From Terracoccus sp. 273MFTsu3.1 (GTDB lineage Bacteria > Actinomycetota > Actinomycetes > Actinomycetales > Dermatophilaceae): DNA of 64,000 nucleotides. The stretch is from contig NZ_KB911823.1 in NCBI RefSeq assembly GCF_000383675.1, forward strand, positions 311,095 through 375,094. The letters are read 5' to 3'. This document shows, one piece after another, positions 44,428-55,640 of the stretch; within the stretch, counting starts at the first letter, position 1, and every line of letters starts with the position of its first letter. The position numbers and the translations under genes are program-made. The notes below the pieces were generated by a model. The model did no database searches. It was given only the letters and a program-made list of their open reading frames with translations, and was not told the DNA's origin.

Positions 44428-45612
44428 TCACTGCTTGCCGAAGTAGGTGCTCGCCTCCATGGCGTCGACGACGGAGTCGCCTCCGTGGGCGTCCTTGGAC
44501 CAGCCGATGACGTCGAGGCCCGCATCGATGCCGACGACAGCCGGCGCGAACGTGCCGGCGAGCCCGGCCCACCTCGAGACCCTGATCTCGGGGCCGTGGG
44601 TGGGGTCGACCGCGATCTGCGTGCCCAAGGCGTTGGGCAGCGGGTCGTCGCCGACGAAGGGCACGTGGTCGACGAAGGAGCCGAGGGGGTTCTGGAGCGT
44701 CGTGAGCATCTCTCCGCGCACGTGGTAGTTGCGGATCTGTCCCGGGGAGTAGCCTGCGTCGCCCTGTCCGAGCGCGCCCGCCGCCAGGACGGTGTTGGGG
44801 TGAACGCCCGCGGCGTTGAAGGTCACGGCCGGGATGTCGGTCGCGACCGAGGCGGTGCTCGCGAGCCCACCACCGAGCGAGTGTCCGGTGATCACCATGT
44901 TCTCGTGGCCCACGGCACCCGAGAGGCTCTGGGCGAGGGCGATCGCCTGCAGGTGCTGCCCGCTCAGCGCGCCGACGCCCTGCTGGAGGTTCGTACCCCA
45001 GTCCGTGAGCGAGGACGTCCCCGCGAAGGCGAGGACGTACTGACCGGCGTCGTTGCGGTAGACCGCCGCGTCGAAGCCGTCCCCTCGGTGCAGGCCGGCG
45101 GGGTCGATGCCGAGGTCCGCCAGGGCTTCGCCGTCGAGCGGGGTCCAGCCGTCGACCTCGCTGGGGTGGTAGACGTTGTCGGCCACGTGGGCGAGCTCGA
45201 GGTCGATGTCCTGCGGGGACGTCCCGCGCACCTGCTCGCCGAGCGGCATCGGCTCGGGGACGGCCTCGCCGCCCAGTGCTCCCGACCCACCGAGCCCCGG
45301 GAAGAGCCCTGGTAGTCCCGGGAGGGCCACCAGCGACACACCGTCGCTGCTCGTGCTGCGCTGGGCCCGGGCGTTGTCGGTGAGGCGGCGCGACATCGTC
45401 TCCAGGGTCGATCCGAGGGCCACGAGGGCGGCCGAGGTCGACCGCCAGCTCTCCTGTGCCGACTGGGCGTCGTCGCCACCCCACGAGCGGCCGATGGCCG
45501 CGAGCGCGCGGGTTCCCGCCGCCCGGATGCCGTCCACCTCGCCGGCGCACGCGGTCAGCTCGCGTGCGGCGCGCTCGAGGGCTTCGGGGTCTGCACCCTT
45601 GCGGTAGAGCAC
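44428..45612 (-). CDS. WXG100-like N-terminal domain fused to lipase-type alpha/beta hydrolase
   Basis: 394 aa. The first 95 residues form a helical hairpin with a central WGG turn at 44-46, resembling WXG100/ESX proteins. After a Gly/Pro linker the rest is a class-3-lipase-like hydrolase with the nucleophile elbow GHSLGGG, preceded by YVLAFAGTSSLTDWGTNLQQ. This arrangement is known for type VII secretion substrates; export and phospholipase activity are inference, and no ESX machinery or immunity gene is adjacent. The GTG start follows AGGAGG. Residues upstream are not protein-like. Confidence 0.75.
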   Translation of the reverse strand: MLYRKGADPEALERAARELTACAGEVDGIRAAGTRALAAIGRSWGGDDAQSAQESWRSTSAALVALGSTLETMSRRLTDNARAQRSTSSDGVSLVALPGLPGLFPGLGGSGALGGEAVPEPMPLGEQVRGTSPQDIDLELAHVADNVYHPSEVDGWTPLDGEALADLGIDPAGLHRGDGFDAAVYRNDAGQYVLAFAGTSSLTDWGTNLQQGVGALSGQHLQAIALAQSLSGAVGHENMVITGHSLGGGLASTASVATDIPAVTFNAAGVHPNTVLAAGALGQGDAGYSPGQIRNYHVRGEMLTTLQNPLGSFVDHVPFVGDDPLPNALGTQIAVDPTHGPEIRVSRWAGLAGTFAPAVVGIDAGLDVIGWSKDAHGGDSVVDAMEASTYFGKQ

Positions 45613-45710
45613 GTGGGCCTCCTGTCGACGGTGTGGCCCACGGTAGGTGGGCCCCTGCCGACGGTCCATGGGGAGCACTCCCCCGCGTGTCGCGACCCGG
45701 ACGTGCGACA

Positions 45711-45763
45711 GGACCCGGTCGGACCCGAGGTCCGACCGGGTCCGACCGGGTCCGACCGGGTCC
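45711..45763 (-). terminator. Terminator with three interchangeable 3' arms (10-bp tandem repeat)
   Basis: GGACCCGGTCGGA (45711-45723) can pair with any of three overlapping copies of TCCGACCGGGTCC starting at 45731, 45741 and 45751; TCCGACCGGG is repeated three times in tandem. It lies just downstream of the FMN reductase gene on the minus strand. Confidence 0.65.
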
Positions 45764-45770
45764 TGGCTGG

Positions 45771-46382
45771 TCAGGCCCGGAGGTCGGTGAGCATCGACTC
45801 GAAGGGTGTGACCTGCTCGAACGGGTCGACCCGGTCACGTCGCGGCGAACCGTTGACGAGGCCCGCGAAGGCCGCGCCCGCGCGATCGATGCGCTCCCCC
45901 AGTCGACCTGCGTCGACGCTGCCCCAGTCCTCGCTGGCGGCGAAGACGGCCACCGGCGCGACGAGCGCGCCCAGGTGGGCGAAGAGCGGGCGGAGCGCGT
46001 GGTCGATCGCGAGCGAGTGACGGGCCGTGCCGCCGGTCGCGCCGAGCAGGACCGGGGTGTCGCGCAGGGCGTCCTTGGGCAGCACGTCGACGAGCATCTT
46101 GAACAGCCCGCTGTACGACGCGGCATACACCGGGGTGGCGACGATGACGGCGTCCGCCTCGGTGATCGCGTCGAGACGCACCTGCAGGTCGGGCGACGCG
46201 AAGCCGGTGAGGACGTTGTTCGTCAGGTCGTGGGCGACGTCGCGGACGTCGACGACCTCGACGACGACCTCGTGGGGCGCCAGCGCCCGGACCGTGGCCT
46301 CGGTGAGGCGGTCGGCGAGCAGGCGCGTCGACGACGGCTGCGTGATGCCGGCGGTGATGACCGCGATGTGGAAGGGGGTCAC
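45771..46382 (-). CDS. CE1759-family FMN reductase
   Basis: 203 aa. A flavodoxin-like NADPH-dependent FMN reductase: ITAGITQPSSTRLLADRL binds the FMN phosphate, VIVATPVYAASYSGLFKMLVD and LLGATGGTARHSL complete the site. It supplies reduced flavin to the LLM monooxygenase encoded just upstream; the two genes overlap by four bases (GTGA) and always pair in this family (CE1758/CE1759 of Corynebacterium). Confidence 0.9.
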   Translation of the reverse strand: MTPFHIAVITAGITQPSSTRLLADRLTEATVRALAPHEVVVEVVDVRDVAHDLTNNVLTGFASPDLQVRLDAITEADAVIVATPVYAASYSGLFKMLVDVLPKDALRDTPVLLGATGGTARHSLAIDHALRPLFAHLGALVAPVAVFAASEDWGSVDAGRLGERIDRAGAAFAGLVNGSPRRDRVDPFEQVTPFESMLTDLRA

Positions 46383-47542
46383 TTCGTCACCTCCAGGGTG
46401 GCTGCGGTGGTGGGCTCGGGCGAGGCACCGGTCACGTCGTCGACGGCGTGGACCGTGGCGTCGTGGGCGCCGCCCGCGACGGCGAGCCGGCTCGCGTGGG
46501 TCGGAGCGTCGGGGACGTGGGCGGGCTTGAGGGCGGCGAACTCCTTGCGGAGGACGGGGACGACCTCCTCGCCGAGGATGTCGAGCTGCTCGAGGACGGT
46601 CTTGAGGGGCAGGCCCGCGTGGTCGAGCAGCCACAGCTGACGCTGGTAGTCGCCGGCGTACTCGCGGAAGCCGAGCGTCCTCTCGATGACCTCCTGGGGG
46701 CTGCCGACGGTGAGCGGGGTCTGGCTCGTGAACTCCTCGAGCGAGGGGCCGTGGCCGTAGACGGGTGCGTTGTCGAAGTACGGACGGAACTCTCGCACCG
46801 CGTCCTGGCTGTTCTTGCGCATGAAGACCTGCCCGCCGAGCCCGACGATCGCCTGGTCGGCGCTGCCGTGGCCGTAGTGCTCGAAGCGGCGGCGGTAGAG
46901 CTGGACCATCTGCTTCGTGTGGCTGGCCGGCCAGAAGATGTGGTTGGAGAAGAAGCCGTCGCCGTAGTAGGCCGCCTGCTCGGCGATCTCGGGGCTGCGG
47001 ATCGAGCCGTGCCAGACGAAGGGCGGTATGCCGTCGAGCGGGCGCGGCGTCGACGTGAAGCCCTGGAGCGGGGTGCGGTACTTGCCCTGCCAGTCGACGA
47101 CGTCCTCGCGCCACAGCCGGTGGAGCAGCGCGTAGTTCTCGATCGCGAGCGGGATGCCGTCTCGGATGTCCTTGCCGAACCACGGGTAGACCGGGCCGGT
47201 GTTGCCGCGGCCCATCATGAGGTCCATGCGCCCGTTGCTCAGGTGCTGCAGCGTGGCGTAGTCCTCCGCGATCCGCACGGGGTCGGTCGTCGTGATGAGG
47301 GTCGTCGACGTCGACAGGATGATCCGCTCCGTCTGAGCGGCGATGTAGGCGAGCGTCGTCGTCGGGGCCGACGGGATGAACGGCGGGTTGTGGTGCTGTC
47401 CGGTCGCGAAGACGTCGAGGCCGACCTCCTCCGCCTTCTTGGCGATGGCGACGGTGGCCTCGATCCGCTCGTGCTCGGTCGGCGTACGGCCCGTCGTGGG
47501 GTCGGTGGTCACGTCGCCGACGGTGAAGATCCCGAACTGCAT
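46379..47542 (-). CDS. LLM-class flavin-dependent oxidoreductase, CE1758 family
   Basis: 387 aa, luciferase-like TIM barrel. FGIFTVGDVTTDPTTGRTP, GLDVFATGQHHNPPFIPSAP, STSTTLITTTDPVRIAEDYATLQHLSNGRMDLMMGRGN (in parts) define the CE1758 family. It likely oxygenates or desulfurises a small compound using FMNH2 from the partner reductase. A perfect inverted repeat (TGATTGA-CGAT-TCAATCA) sits immediately upstream, suggesting control by a MarR- or TetR-type regulator encoded elsewhere. An AAAAGGAG ribosome site precedes the ATG. Confidence 0.9.
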   Translation of the reverse strand: MQFGIFTVGDVTTDPTTGRTPTEHERIEATVAIAKKAEEVGLDVFATGQHHNPPFIPSAPTTTLAYIAAQTERIILSTSTTLITTTDPVRIAEDYATLQHLSNGRMDLMMGRGNTGPVYPWFGKDIRDGIPLAIENYALLHRLWREDVVDWQGKYRTPLQGFTSTPRPLDGIPPFVWHGSIRSPEIAEQAAYYGDGFFSNHIFWPASHTKQMVQLYRRRFEHYGHGSADQAIVGLGGQVFMRKNSQDAVREFRPYFDNAPVYGHGPSLEEFTSQTPLTVGSPQEVIERTLGFREYAGDYQRQLWLLDHAGLPLKTVLEQLDILGEEVVPVLRKEFAALKPAHVPDAPTHASRLAVAGGAHDATVHAVDDVTGASPEPTTAATLEVTK

Positions 47543-47558
47543 GTGTCCCAGCTCCTTT

Positions 47559-47576
47559 TGATTGACGATTCAATCA
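47559..47576. promoter_or_regulatory. Operator upstream of the LLM/FMN reductase operon
   Basis: TGATTGA (47559-47565), CGAT, TCAATCA (47570-47576): perfect seven-base arms in a GC-rich background, 16 bases from the start codon. Confidence 0.6.
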
Positions 47577-47732
47577 TACCGAACGTCGGTGGGGGCTCCC
47601 CCATTCCCGACCACGCCCACCCCCCGCCCGGGACCGGCCAACTCACCGTGGAGGTCGCAAACCACCGGGGTCCGACCGCGGCGAGTTGTGACCTTCTCGG
47701 TGTGTTGCGGGGGCACGTGGGATCCTGTCGCG

Positions 47733-48494
47733 GTGAGCGCTGAGATCTCCCCCAAGGACCGCTTCATCACGGTCTACGGACGCAACCCGGTCCACGAGGT
47801 GCTCCTCGACGGTGACCTCCACGTCGACAAGGTCGTCATCGCCGACGGTGCCCGGGGCAGCGGCCTGCGCGAGATCCAGCAGGCGGCTCGCCGCCGAGGT
47901 GTCGACGTGCAGTACGCGAGCGCCGAGCGGGTCAAGAAGCTCGCGGGCAACGGACGGCAGGACCAGGGTGTCTTCGCCGACGTCGTCGCGCCGCGGATGC
48001 GCCCCCTCGAGGCGGCGCTCGCCGAGGACGCCGGCTCGCTGCGCGCCGTGCTCGTGCTCGACGGTGTGACGACACCGGCCAACGTCGGCATGATCCTGCG
48101 CTCGGCCACGGCGGCCGGCGTCGACGGCATCGTCGTCCCGCGCAAGGGGGTCGCCTCGCTCGACCCGCTCGTCGTCAAGGCCTCGGCCGGCGTCGCGTTC
48201 CGGGCGCCCATCCTCAAGGCGTTCACCGCCGCCGACGCGGTGGACGACCTCAAGCGGGCCGGTTTCCACGTCGTCGGGCTCGATGCCGACGGCGACGACG
48301 ACCTCTTCGCAGCCCACCTGCCCGAGCCCGTCGCCTTCGTGCTCGGCAGCGAGACGGCGGGACTGACTCCCGAGGTGGCCGACCTCGTCGACACGTGGGT
48401 GTCGATCCCGATGGCCGCGGGTGTCGAGTCGCTCAACGTCTCGGCCGCCGCCGCGGTCGTCTGCTTCGAGCTCGTCCGCCGCGCGCGGCTCTGA
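47733..48494 (+). CDS. SpoU/TrmH-family RNA 2'-O-methyltransferase (RlmB-like)
   Basis: 253 aa. An N-terminal L30e-like substrate domain (VYGRNPVHEVLLDGDLHVDKVVIADGA region) precedes the SPOUT knot with the three SpoU motifs: TTPANVGMILRSATAAG, FVLGSETAGL and IPMAAGVESLNVSAAAAV. It methylates a ribose 2'-OH in rRNA or tRNA; the target (for example G2251 of 23S rRNA, or the TsnR site) cannot be decided. The GTG start at 47733 is where the conserved domain begins. The 137 bases after the gene hold nothing clear. Confidence 0.88.
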   Translation: MSAEISPKDRFITVYGRNPVHEVLLDGDLHVDKVVIADGARGSGLREIQQAARRRGVDVQYASAERVKKLAGNGRQDQGVFADVVAPRMRPLEAALAEDAGSLRAVLVLDGVTTPANVGMILRSATAAGVDGIVVPRKGVASLDPLVVKASAGVAFRAPILKAFTAADAVDDLKRAGFHVVGLDADGDDDLFAAHLPEPVAFVLGSETAGLTPEVADLVDTWVSIPMAAGVESLNVSAAAAVVCFELVRRARL

Positions 48495-48631
48495 GCCGCC
48501 GCACGGACCCGACGGACTGCCACGAGGTGTGCCGTCCGGCACGGTTCGCGCCCGACCGCACCGTCCGCCGTGGTCGGTGGCGGTCCGTCGGCGCGTCGGC
48601 CCGGCGTCTGCCCGCTCGTCATCGGCGTGCG

Positions 48632-49171
48632 TCAGTCGCCCCACTTCTCGGCGAGGGCCCGGACGACGGTGATGTTGCGCGCCGTGCCCACCGCGCCCGT
48701 CAGCTTCTCGATGCGGGCGTTGGACAGCTTGGCCGCCTGCACGCCGTCGGAGAGGAAGAGCACGATGTCGTTGCCGACGACGCGGGCGCCCTCGGTGGCG
48801 ACGTCCCACTCGTGCAGCGCGGCGACGCCCTCGGGGTCCAGGTCGCCGGTCATGAACGTCACGTAGCGCTTCGCGTCCGCGGCGATGGGTGACTCGAGGG
48901 CGTCGGCCTCGTCGGCCAGCGTCCGCAGCTGCGCCGGCGTGCGCACGACGACCGGCACGTCGAAACCGAACTCGGCGCTGATGGCCCGGCGCAGGTCGGC
49001 CTCGACCTTGGCCGCGCTGCGCGTGGACGAGCGGACCTTGAGGTTGCCGCTCTGGATGTGCGTCTCGACGTCCTCGTAGCCCTCCGCCTCGAGCAGCGTG
49101 CGCAGCGACGCCATGCGCACCTGCCGCTTGCCGACGTTGACGGCGCGGAGGAACCCGATCCAGACCGGCAC
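48632..49171 (-). CDS. DUF1697 family protein
   Basis: 179 aa. WIGFLRAVNVGKRQVRMASLRTLLEAEGYEDVETHIQSGNLKV (in parts) is the DUF1697 hallmark, an alpha/beta protein found widely without known function. It starts with GTG one base after the phzF stop, so it is probably translated from the phzF mRNA. Convergent with the SpoU methylase. Confidence 0.85.
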   Translation of the reverse strand: MPVWIGFLRAVNVGKRQVRMASLRTLLEAEGYEDVETHIQSGNLKVRSSTRSAAKVEADLRRAISAEFGFDVPVVVRTPAQLRTLADEADALESPIAADAKRYVTFMTGDLDPEGVAALHEWDVATEGARVVGNDIVLFLSDGVQAAKLSNARIEKLTGAVGTARNITVVRALAEKWGD

Positions 49172-49172
49172 G

Positions 49173-50045
49173 TCAGGCCCCGACCACGCCGAGCGAGCAG
49201 GTGCCGCGGCCGACGGTCTCGACGCGCCCTCCCACGTGGACCGCTCCGTCGGCGTCGATGTCGAGCAGCAGGCGCGAGGGGCGTCCCACGGCCGTGCCCT
49301 GGCTGACGACCACCGAGACGTCGCGGGCGCCCTGGGAGACGAGCCAGCCGCCGAGGTTGGCGCACGCCGACCCGGTCGCCGGGTCCTCGAGGACCGCCTG
49401 GCCCTGGGTGTAGAAGAGCCTGGCCTCGATGCTCTTGGGCCCGGTCCAGGCCCACACGTACACGTGCGGTGCCCGTGGCGGGGACGTCATGTGCGCGGCC
49501 ATGAGGTGCGCGTCGGGGTCGCAGGCCCGCACGGCGTCGACGGAGTCGAGGCGCACGAGCAGCTGCTCGACGCCGGCGTCGACCCAGGACGCGTCGGAGC
49601 GCACGACGAGCATGCGGTCGATGCCGAGGGCCTCGGCCAGCTCGGCGCCGCTCGACGTCACCTCGCGCACCGTCGCCGGCCGAGCCGCGAGACGCCAGCC
49701 ACCGTCGACCCGCCCGACGGGGATGCGTCCGGCCGGCATGCTGAGGTGCACGCGGTCGAGGCCTCCACCGAGCGTCGCGACGACCTCCGCGGTGCCGAGG
49801 GTCGGGTGCCCGGCGAAAGGCATCTCGTGGCCCGGGGTGAAGATGCGCACGGCTGCGTCACCCGTCGTGGCGCCCTCGCCGAGCGACGTCACGAAGGTCG
49901 ACTCACTGAGGTTGAACTGTCGCGCCCACGCGAGCATCTCGTCGTCGGAGAGTCCACCCGCCTCGGGGAAGACGCACAGCGGGTTGCCCGAGAAGGGCTC
50001 TCCCTCGATGGAGAAGACGTTGAGCAGGTGGAAGGGCAGGTCCAT
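49173..50045 (-). CDS. PhzF family isomerase
   Basis: 290 aa. LNVFSIEGEPFSGNPLCVF, the catalytic Glu within FNLSESTFV, RIFTPGHEMPFAGHPTLGTA and EDPATGSACANLGGWL match PhzF/DapF-fold isomerases. The founding member isomerises a phenazine precursor; most relatives have unknown substrates, and no phenazine genes are present. It forms a two-gene unit with DUF1697 and diverges from the histidine phosphatase. Confidence 0.88.
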   Translation of the reverse strand: MDLPFHLLNVFSIEGEPFSGNPLCVFPEAGGLSDDEMLAWARQFNLSESTFVTSLGEGATTGDAAVRIFTPGHEMPFAGHPTLGTAEVVATLGGGLDRVHLSMPAGRIPVGRVDGGWRLAARPATVREVTSSGAELAEALGIDRMLVVRSDASWVDAGVEQLLVRLDSVDAVRACDPDAHLMAAHMTSPPRAPHVYVWAWTGPKSIEARLFYTQGQAVLEDPATGSACANLGGWLVSQGARDVSVVVSQGTAVGRPSRLLLDIDADGAVHVGGRVETVGRGTCSLGVVGA

Positions 50046-50117
50046 GCACCCGAGTGTGCCCGAGCGCCGGCCCGGACGGCAGGGTCGAGGGGCCTGCCAC
50101 GCCGATACTGTGGCGGC

Positions 50118-50744
50118 ATGGCCTCCCCCGACGGTGTCGTCCCCGGCAACATCTACCTCTTCCGGCACGGCGAGACCGAGTGGTCGCTGAGCGGGCAGCA
50201 CACCGGCACGACCGACCTCCCGCTCCTGCCCGAGGGCGAGGCCGCGGCCCGCGAGCTCGCCGACGTGCTGCGCAAGCACCGCTTCGAGCGCGTCCTCGTC
50301 TCCCCCCTCCAGCGCGCCAAGCGCACGGCCGAGCTCGCCGGGCTCGGGGACTTCGAGGTCGAGCCGCTGCTGCGGGAGTGGGACTACGGCGCCTACGAGG
50401 GCATCACGACGACGCAGATCAGCGCCGAGATCGGCCACCCGTGGGAGGTGTTCGTCGACGGCGTGCAGCCAGGCGTCACCCCCGGTGAGACGGTCGAGCA
50501 GGTGTCGGCGCGGGCCCAGCAGGTCATCGACAAGGTGTGGCCGGACCTCGAGCACGGCGACGTCGCGCTCTTCGGCCACGGCCACGCGCTGCGCGTCCTC
50601 ACCGCGACCTACCTCGGGCTCGACCCACGGTTCGGCCAGCAGCTCATCCTCGACGCTGGCTCGATGAGCGTGCTGACGCACCACCGGTCCACCCGGTGCC
50701 TCGGGATGTACAACCTCTCCCCGTGGCGCCTGCTGACCGACTGA
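50118..50744 (+). CDS. Histidine phosphatase family protein
   Basis: 208 aa. The catalytic LFRHGETEWS (phospho-His) and FGHGHALRVL motifs are present, with the acidic REWDYGAYEG segment usual for this phosphoglycerate-mutase-like group. It hydrolyses a phosphate ester of unknown identity; acid phosphatase or glucosyl-3-phosphoglycerate phosphatase are candidates. TACTGT (50106-50111) ends six bases before the ATG, so it is likely leaderless. Confidence 0.88.
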   Translation: MASPDGVVPGNIYLFRHGETEWSLSGQHTGTTDLPLLPEGEAAARELADVLRKHRFERVLVSPLQRAKRTAELAGLGDFEVEPLLREWDYGAYEGITTTQISAEIGHPWEVFVDGVQPGVTPGETVEQVSARAQQVIDKVWPDLEHGDVALFGHGHALRVLTATYLGLDPRFGQQLILDAGSMSVLTHHRSTRCLGMYNLSPWRLLTD

Positions 50745-50760
50745 GCCCCGTACGAGGAGG

Positions 50761-50794
50761 GCGTATGCCGTGACCGGCGGCACGCGGCATACGC
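50761..50794. terminator. Terminator whose arms are two GTATGCCG words
   Basis: GCGTATGCCGTG (50761-50772) pairs with CACGCGGCATACGC (50781-50794) apart from a two-base bulge. It lies between the convergent phosphatase and glutamate-cysteine ligase genes. Confidence 0.65.
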
Positions 50795-50832
50795 GGGTTG
50801 CGCCGTGGCACAGGGGGACCCGCAGCAGCCGG

Positions 50833-52320
50833 TCAGTCCCGGGGAAGCTCCCACGTGTGCACGGGCTCGTTGGCCATCATGCCCTCGATGTAGTGACGCA
50901 GCATCTCGCGCAGGGCCTTGTCACGCGTCAGGCCGCGCGCCTCGAGTCGGGCCACGCACTCGGTCTGCCACGAGGCCCCGTTGACGCCCAGGAGGCAGCG
51001 CTGCTCGATGATCGTGAGGAAGCGGTCGCGCACGGCGGCCGACACGCCCCACCGCTCGAGGCCCTCGTGGGCCATCGGGAGCAGTCGGCGCAGGACGAGC
51101 TCGGTGGAGGGCACGTCGCCGAGGCCGGGCCAGTAGGTGCGGGCGTCGATGCCGAGGCGGGCGCCCTCCTCGAAGTTCGACTCGGCGGCGGAGAAGCTCA
51201 TCCGGGTCCACACCGGACGGTCCTCCTCGGCGAGCACGCGCATCGTGCCGTAGTAGAACGCGGCGTTGGCCATGACGTCGGCGATGCTCGGACCCGCCGG
51301 CAGGACGCGGTTCTCGACGCGCAGGTGCGGGCGGCCGCCGACGATGTCGTAGATGGGGCGGTTCCAGCGGTAGACGGTCCCGTTGTGCAGGCGCAGCTCC
51401 TTGAGCTCAGGCACCTCGCCCCGCTCGAAGACCTCCTCGGGCTCCTCGTCGTAGAGCTCGGGCAACAGGGCCGGGAAGTAGCGGACGTTCTCCTCGAAGA
51501 GGTCGAAGATCGAGGTGATCCACCGCTCGCCGAACCAGACGCGGGGGCGCACGCCCTGGTTCTTCAGCTCGACCGACCGGGTGTCGGTGGCTTGGGTGAA
51601 GAGCGGGATGCGCGTCTCGGCCCACAGCTGCTGGCCGAGGAAGAAGGGCGAGTTGGCGCCGAGGGCGAGCTGGGGTCCGGCGAGGACCTGGGCGGCGTTC
51701 CAGTGGTCGGCGAAGCGCTCCGGCTGGACCTGAAGGTGCAGCTGGATCGACGTGCACGCCGACTCGGGTGCGAGGCTGTCGGAGTAGCGGGCGATCCGCT
51801 CGCCCGTCGGGCCCTCGAGCTCGAGCCAGACGTCCTCACCGCGGGCGTCGAGGACGGCGTTGTTGAGGGCGGCGTAGCGGATGTTCTCGCTGATCCAGTC
51901 GCCCTCGAAGTGCTCGGGCATGACCGTCGGCAGGATGCCGATGGCGACGATGCCCGCGTGGGCCTCGGCGGCCTTGGCGGAGGCGCGGTTGAGGGACTCG
52001 CGCAGCAGCTGCTCGAGCTCGATGGCCGAGTCGCCCGGCAGCGGGCGCGGGTGGACGTTGAGCTCGATGTTGTAGCGCGCGAGCTCGGTCTGGTAGTCCT
52101 CGTCGGCGATCTGCTCGAGCACCGTCTTGTTGTCGAGCTTGGGACCGAGGTCCTCGTTGACGAGGTTGAGCTCGATCTCGAGACCCGTCATGGGCCGGTC
52201 GAACTCGAACTCGCTCTTGCCGAGCATGCGTTCGAACACGTCGAGGTCGCGGCGCACCTTCTCCCGGTACTGCTGCCGCTGCTCGCGTGTGTACCTGGCC
52301 TGCTCGACGTCGGCTCCCAC
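50833..52320 (-). CDS. Glutamate--cysteine ligase-like protein (GCS2 superfamily)
   Basis: 495 aa. RPMTGLEIELNLV, YNIELNVHPRPL and CTSIQLHLQV are the ATP-grasp-like strands of carboxylate-amine ligases, with Glu residues for metal binding. The family is common in actinobacteria as 'glutamate--cysteine ligase', about 500 residues. These organisms use mycothiol rather than glutathione, so the true product (for example an ergothioneine intermediate) is uncertain. The GTG at 52320 (GADVEQ...) aligns with the usual N-terminus; a GTG 18 bases further up is also open. Confidence 0.78.
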   Translation of the reverse strand: MGADVEQARYTREQRQQYREKVRRDLDVFERMLGKSEFEFDRPMTGLEIELNLVNEDLGPKLDNKTVLEQIADEDYQTELARYNIELNVHPRPLPGDSAIELEQLLRESLNRASAKAAEAHAGIVAIGILPTVMPEHFEGDWISENIRYAALNNAVLDARGEDVWLELEGPTGERIARYSDSLAPESACTSIQLHLQVQPERFADHWNAAQVLAGPQLALGANSPFFLGQQLWAETRIPLFTQATDTRSVELKNQGVRPRVWFGERWITSIFDLFEENVRYFPALLPELYDEEPEEVFERGEVPELKELRLHNGTVYRWNRPIYDIVGGRPHLRVENRVLPAGPSIADVMANAAFYYGTMRVLAEEDRPVWTRMSFSAAESNFEEGARLGIDARTYWPGLGDVPSTELVLRRLLPMAHEGLERWGVSAAVRDRFLTIIEQRCLLGVNGASWQTECVARLEARGLTRDKALREMLRHYIEGMMANEPVHTWELPRD

Positions 52321-52369
52321 GTGCCGAGACAACCACACTCACGGTCTCGACGCGAGAGGCGCGCACGGA

Positions 52370-52410
52370 CTGGTCACCACCGGACCGGTGCCCGGCCGGG
52401 TGGTGACCAG
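52370..52410 (-). terminator. Terminator of gcvP
   Basis: CTGGTCACCACCGG (52370-52383) pairs with the segment ending CCAG at 52410, with one bulged base. It starts 18 bases after the gcvP stop. Confidence 0.65.
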
Positions 52411-52427
52411 TCGTCGTGCGGGGCCGC

Positions 52428-55355
<2,928 letters not shown>

Positions 55356-55409
55356 GCGGGCTCCTGACGGGTTCGAGCGGACGACACACGCTCCCCGTCT
55401 GTCGAGCAC

Positions 55410-55526
55410 CGTGGGAGTGCCTCCAGAGTTGCCTCGCCCGCGTGGTCCTGGCGCCTGAGAGGTTCCGGGGATGTTGCCCCTTCGGCGCCTCGCAGGTGCT
55501 GGGCACCCCGAGGACTCTCCCACGCA
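55410..55526 (-). ncRNA. Glycine riboswitch (single aptamer) in gcvP leader
   Basis: Read on the minus strand, P1 forms between GTGGGAG (55519-55525) and CTCCCAC (55411-55417). The conserved blocks GGGAGAG, GCGCCGAAGGGGCAA, CCTCTCAGGC, CAGGACCA and GAGGCAACTCTGGAGG occur in the canonical order and spacing. Type I single-aptamer glycine riboswitches like this usually turn gcv genes on when glycine is high. Confidence 0.92.
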
Positions 55527-55583
55527 GGGTCGATCGGCACCTCCAAATCTACCAGCAGGTCGCCGATGCCCCGGCACGGACAA

Positions 55584-55610
55584 GGCCCGGCCGGAGTGTC
55601 CGGTCGGGCC
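55584..55610 (-). terminator. Terminator of the ResR-like MerR gene
   Basis: A 12-bp stem (55584-55595 with 55599-55610, one G-T pair) and GTG loop lie 31 bases after the stop, separating it from the gcvP riboswitch. Confidence 0.7.
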
Positions 55611-55640
55611 GTGTCGAACGTCGTCGGAGCGGTGCTCGGG

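Noticed and set aside
52200-52250. GTTCGAA-like LexA half-sites in the glutamate-cysteine ligase gene
   Set aside because: They lie inside coding sequence, are not paired with correct spacing and are not near a promoter.
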